From positions 1-7,903 of the forward strand of contig CAJZGD010000118.1 of the NCBI GenBank assembly GCA_915275065.1: a stretch of DNA of 7,903 nt, written 5' to 3'. The notes under the pieces were generated by a model, which did no database searches, was not told the origin of the DNA, and worked only from the letters and a program-made list of their open reading frames with translations. Shown one piece after another: positions 6,068 to 7,903 of this stretch. Made by a program: the position numbers and the translations under genes. This DNA comes from an uncultured Corynebacterium sp. GTDB taxonomy: Bacteria; Actinomycetota; Actinomycetes; Mycobacteriales; Mycobacteriaceae. Each line of letters opens with the position of its first letter. Position 1 is the first letter of the stretch.

Positions 6068-6968
6068 TCTTCTTGGTTTCAGCAGCAGCAGCTGTTGTTG
6101 CAGGCGTGGTCCACGCGGCAACCGTCCCTAACAGGGTGATGGTGGTCAACTCCCACAGCAAGAGTGCGGGTTTGAACTCACCCACCCCAAGCGACACCAT
6201 GATTTCAGTGATGGCGACGACTATGACCAGAATCAAAGCTGCCTGGGTGGCATAAAAAGCCAGGCGGCTACCATGCCGTTGATGCTGCTGACCATTCTGG
6301 TGGCGACCACGATGCGGAAGCCAGTGAGAAAGCTGAGATAAGCACTGTGCCGAGCCGCAAAGTGCAGCCAGTGCCCCAACCCAAATAACCGTTGGGTCAA
6401 ACCGGAAATCTATTGTTGCCCAGGTGGCGATGATAAGGCCACCGGTGATAAGCGCAATCCACGGGGCCAGAATGCGGGGCAATTGGAGAAACCCACCAAT
6501 AACGATAACTGTTGCAGCAACCGGGACAGCAATGGTCCATGCGTTCATTGTCGCAGTGTGAAGACGCGTGACCCCACTATGCTGAGCGACTGCTAAAACC
6601 ATACCGACAAGCAGCATGATGACGCCACCGAAGGCAGCCAACCATGCGCCAACACTACGAAGATGAAACTGCAACCTCCACACGGTGGCTGCAGACCCCA
6701 ATGTGATTCCAGTCGCTAATAACACCGCTGATAATGAGTTCTGGAGATATAACGTTGCGGCAAACACTGCGAGCATCACAGCAATACCAGTGACGATGCT
6801 TGCCGCGGCGGACCGAATGGTGACGGTGCGGGCACCGAGAACATCAGTGGATTCGCTGGTTGCCGCGTCGATAGGCGCAGCAATGACGTGGGTGATTGGT
6901 GGTGCGCCGGCCAGTGGAGTGGCAACATGTGGGGCGCATAAGTGAGTGATGGATGTGGATAATGACAT
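5973..6968 (-). CDS. Uncharacterised integral membrane protein, about eight transmembrane segments
   Basis: This 331-residue protein belongs to no family I recognise. A polar N-terminus of about 50 residues is followed by eight hydrophobic segments at about 54-74, 79-97, 106-128, 143-163, 166-186, 192-213, 236-258 and 267-287. Between segments six and seven lies a His/Gln/Arg-rich loop (about 215-234). The tail (288-331) contains an alanine run and then many charged residues. No lipobox, catalytic motif or nucleotide-binding motif is visible. ATG 6968 is favoured because a TANNNT hexamer lies six bases before it; no Shine-Dalgarno site is seen. The last 30 or so residues and the stop are encoded antisense to the end of cobQ. 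The hydrophobic pattern over more than 200 codons makes a real gene likely. It lies downstream of mtr on the same strand, but a probable terminator separates the two. Confidence 0.8.
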   Translation of the reverse strand: MSLSTSITHLCAPHVATPLAGAPPITHVIAAPIDAATSESTDVLGARTVTIRSAAASIVTGIAVMLAVFAATLYLQNSLSAVLLATGITLGSAATVWRLQFHLRSVGAWLAAFGGVIMLLVGMVLAVAQHSGVTRLHTATMNAWTIAVPVAATVIVIGGFLQLPRILAPWIALITGGLIIATWATIDFRFDPTVIWVGALAALCGSAQCLSQLSHWLPHRGRHQNGQQHQRHGSRLAFYATQAALILVIVVAITEIMVSLGVGEFKPALLLWELTTITLLGTVAAWTTPATTAAAAETKKISSAEDLPVTRRYPSVLRSHRRWFLAGSTVQ

Positions 6969-6974
6969 GGCGAC

Positions 6975-6980
6975 AACTTA
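6975..6980 (-). promoter_or_regulatory. Possible -10 element of a leaderless transcript of the membrane protein gene
   Basis: On the minus strand TAAGTT is followed by six bases (GTCGCC) and then the ATG at 6968. It fits TANNNT but lacks the A at position four of TANANT. TTAAGT occurs again 24 bases upstream (plus-strand 7000-7005). No clear -35 or Shine-Dalgarno site is seen. Bases 6981-7085 hold no gene I can support. Confidence 0.4.
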
Positions 6981-7085
6981 ACGGCTCGGCGATGGATTCA
7001 CTTAAGGCTACGACACCACAATAACCACATCTGTCACAAACGCGCCGCCTGTCATTAAACTCTCATAAAATTCCCATAGAATTCC

Positions 7086-7129
7086 AAGAAAACCCCACAG
7101 CTTCCCAGTCGATGTGGTGATCTGTGGAG
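7086..7129 (-). terminator. Intrinsic terminator downstream of mtr
   Basis: Read on the minus strand, CTCCACAG (7129-7122) pairs with CTGTGGGG (7100-7093) in an eight-pair stem with one G-U pair. The loop is 21 bases and the stem is followed at once by TTTTCTT (7092-7086). It lies 23 bases after the mtr stop codon and before the membrane protein gene. The large loop is the only weak point. Confidence 0.6.
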
Positions 7130-7149
7130 TTATAGTGTGTCAGTTTTAC

Positions 7150-7167
7150 GGGCTAAAATTCTAGCCC
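7150..7167 (-). repeat. Inverted repeat overlapping the mtr stop codon
   Basis: GGGCTA (7150-7155) and TAGCCC (7162-7167) are exact reverse complements with a six-base spacer, on either strand. On the minus strand the first arm encodes the Gly-Leu near the C-terminus, and the second arm contains the TAG stop. No T-run follows, so it is not a terminator by itself. It could protect the mRNA 3' end or be chance. Confidence 0.4.
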
Positions 7168-7903
7168 AAGCAGCGCATTCTCAATCAATTCCGGTAATGC
7201 TGGATGGATCCAATACTGATCCTGGGCGGCTGCGCGCACATCCAACCCAAAGGACATGATCGTCACCAATTGCTGCACCAATGTTGCCGCCTGCGGCCCG
7301 ATGATATGCGCCCCCACCAGCTTGCCCGTGTCCTTATCGGCAATGAGCTTGGCAAAATTCTCTGTATCGTTCATCGCCCAGCCATAGGCCACATCACCAT
7401 ATTTTTGCACCTTCACCGTGATGTTGATGCCTTGATCCCGTGCTTCTGCTTCCGTCAACCCCACGACACCAATCTGCGGATGCGTGAACACTGCCGCAGG
7501 AACATTCTCATGCGGTAACTCCCGCAATTCATCAGGGTGCAAAATATTATGGCGAACGGTACGCATTTCCGCGTTCGCAACATGTTTCAGCTGGTAAGGC
7601 GAGGAAACATCCCCCAGCGCCCACACGCCCGGCGCGGTGGTCTGTCCATACTTATTCACCTTGATGCGATCCCCAACCATGTCGATGCCAGCCTTATCGA
7701 GATCCATGAGATCACCATTGGGAATCCGTCCGGTAGCAATCAGCATGACTTCACCGTGAATCGTGGAACCATTCGACAGCGTAGCGGTAATGCCTGATTC
7801 GTCTTCTACAAGATTGGTGAATGTGACGCCCAAATGCGTGGTCATGGCCTCACTCATCGCCTGGGTGATTCGGTCGGAAACGTCCGTGTCGAATCGCTTC
7901 AGC
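7153..7903 (-). CDS. mtr: Mycothione reductase, C-terminal part (5' end outside window)
   Basis: This cytosolic FAD enzyme uses NADPH to reduce mycothiol disulfide and keep the actinobacterial thiol pool reduced. The frame is open to the window edge, giving 249 residues; an internal ATG at 7857 is not the true start. The visible part covers the end of the NADPH domain (LIATGRIPN), the second FAD motif (GVWALGDVSSPYQLKHVANAE) and the whole dimerisation domain. The latter ends in YWIHPALPELIENALLGL. The histidine of HPALPE (codon 7204-7206) is the conserved active-site base of this disulfide reductase family. KYGDVAYGWAMNDTENFAKLIADKDTG agrees with Mtr rather than lipoamide dehydrogenase or mercuric reductase. 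The redox-active cysteine pair and first FAD fold lie outside the window and cannot be checked. An inverted repeat spans its stop and a probable terminator follows. Confidence 0.92.
   Translation of the reverse strand, partial: LKRFDTDVSDRITQAMSEAMTTHLGVTFTNLVEDESGITATLSNGSTIHGEVMLIATGRIPNGDLMDLDKAGIDMVGDRIKVNKYGQTTAPGVWALGDVSSPYQLKHVANAEMRTVRHNILHPDELRELPHENVPAAVFTHPQIGVVGLTEAEARDQGINITVKVQKYGDVAYGWAMNDTENFAKLIADKDTGKLVGAHIIGPQAATLVQQLVTIMSFGLDVRAAAQDQYWIHPALPELIENALLGLEF

Noticed and set aside
6082..6101. Hairpin of GCAGCAGCAG with CTGTTGTTGC just after cobQ, considered as a terminator
   Set aside because: It relies on G-U pairs, no T-run follows on either strand, and the bases encode the Ala-rich tail of the minus-strand membrane protein; it is a codon repeat.
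7015..7045. Half-site resembling the CRP/GlxR motif (TGTGA-N6-TCACA) upstream of the membrane protein gene
   Set aside because: Only one half-site (TGTGA on the minus strand) matches; the second half is absent.

Overview
The window is an ordinary housekeeping stretch of an actinobacterial chromosome, most likely from Corynebacterium. The pointers are a mycothione reductase (mycothiol is an actinobacterial thiol), a MetAP1c-type methionine aminopeptidase, a lipoprotein-type class B penicillin-binding protein, and the order ispG - PBP lipoprotein - map, which I recall from Mycobacterium tuberculosis (Rv2868c, Rv2864c, Rv2861c, with mtr nearby at Rv2855). The genus is an inference from gene content, not from a search.

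Layout. Bases 2-265 (+) hold the C-terminal end of a membrane protein cut by the window edge. Bases 266-458 hold a probable extended -10 promoter, a small perfect dyad and a Shine-Dalgarno site for ispG (459-1628, +), the [4Fe-4S] enzyme of the MEP isoprenoid pathway. Two GC-rich hairpins follow ispG. The next genes are a PBP lipoprotein (1774-3627, +), map (3710-4612, +) and cobQ (4622-6067, +). Two genes lie on the minus strand: an unidentified protein with about eight membrane segments (5973-6968), whose 3' end overlaps cobQ by 95 bases antisense, and the C-terminal part of mtr (7153-7903 and beyond), which is followed by a plausible intrinsic terminator (7086-7129).

The genes serve separate basic functions: isoprenoid precursor synthesis (ispG), peptidoglycan crosslinking (PBP), N-terminal protein processing (map), corrinoid amidation (cobQ) and thiol redox balance (mtr). 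I see no sign that they form one dedicated system. No mobile element, CRISPR array, tRNA, rRNA or phage gene was seen.

The most interesting signal is regulatory. All four genes in the window, other than ispG, whose start codon is visible have no convincing Shine-Dalgarno site. Each instead has a TANNNT hexamer 6 or 7 bases before its ATG, as expected for leaderless mRNAs. Second-tier observations are the antisense overlap at the cobQ 3' end, a change of codon style between ispG/PBP and cobQ on the same strand, and a cobQ with no other cobalamin gene beside it. I found no convincing undescribed multi-gene system.
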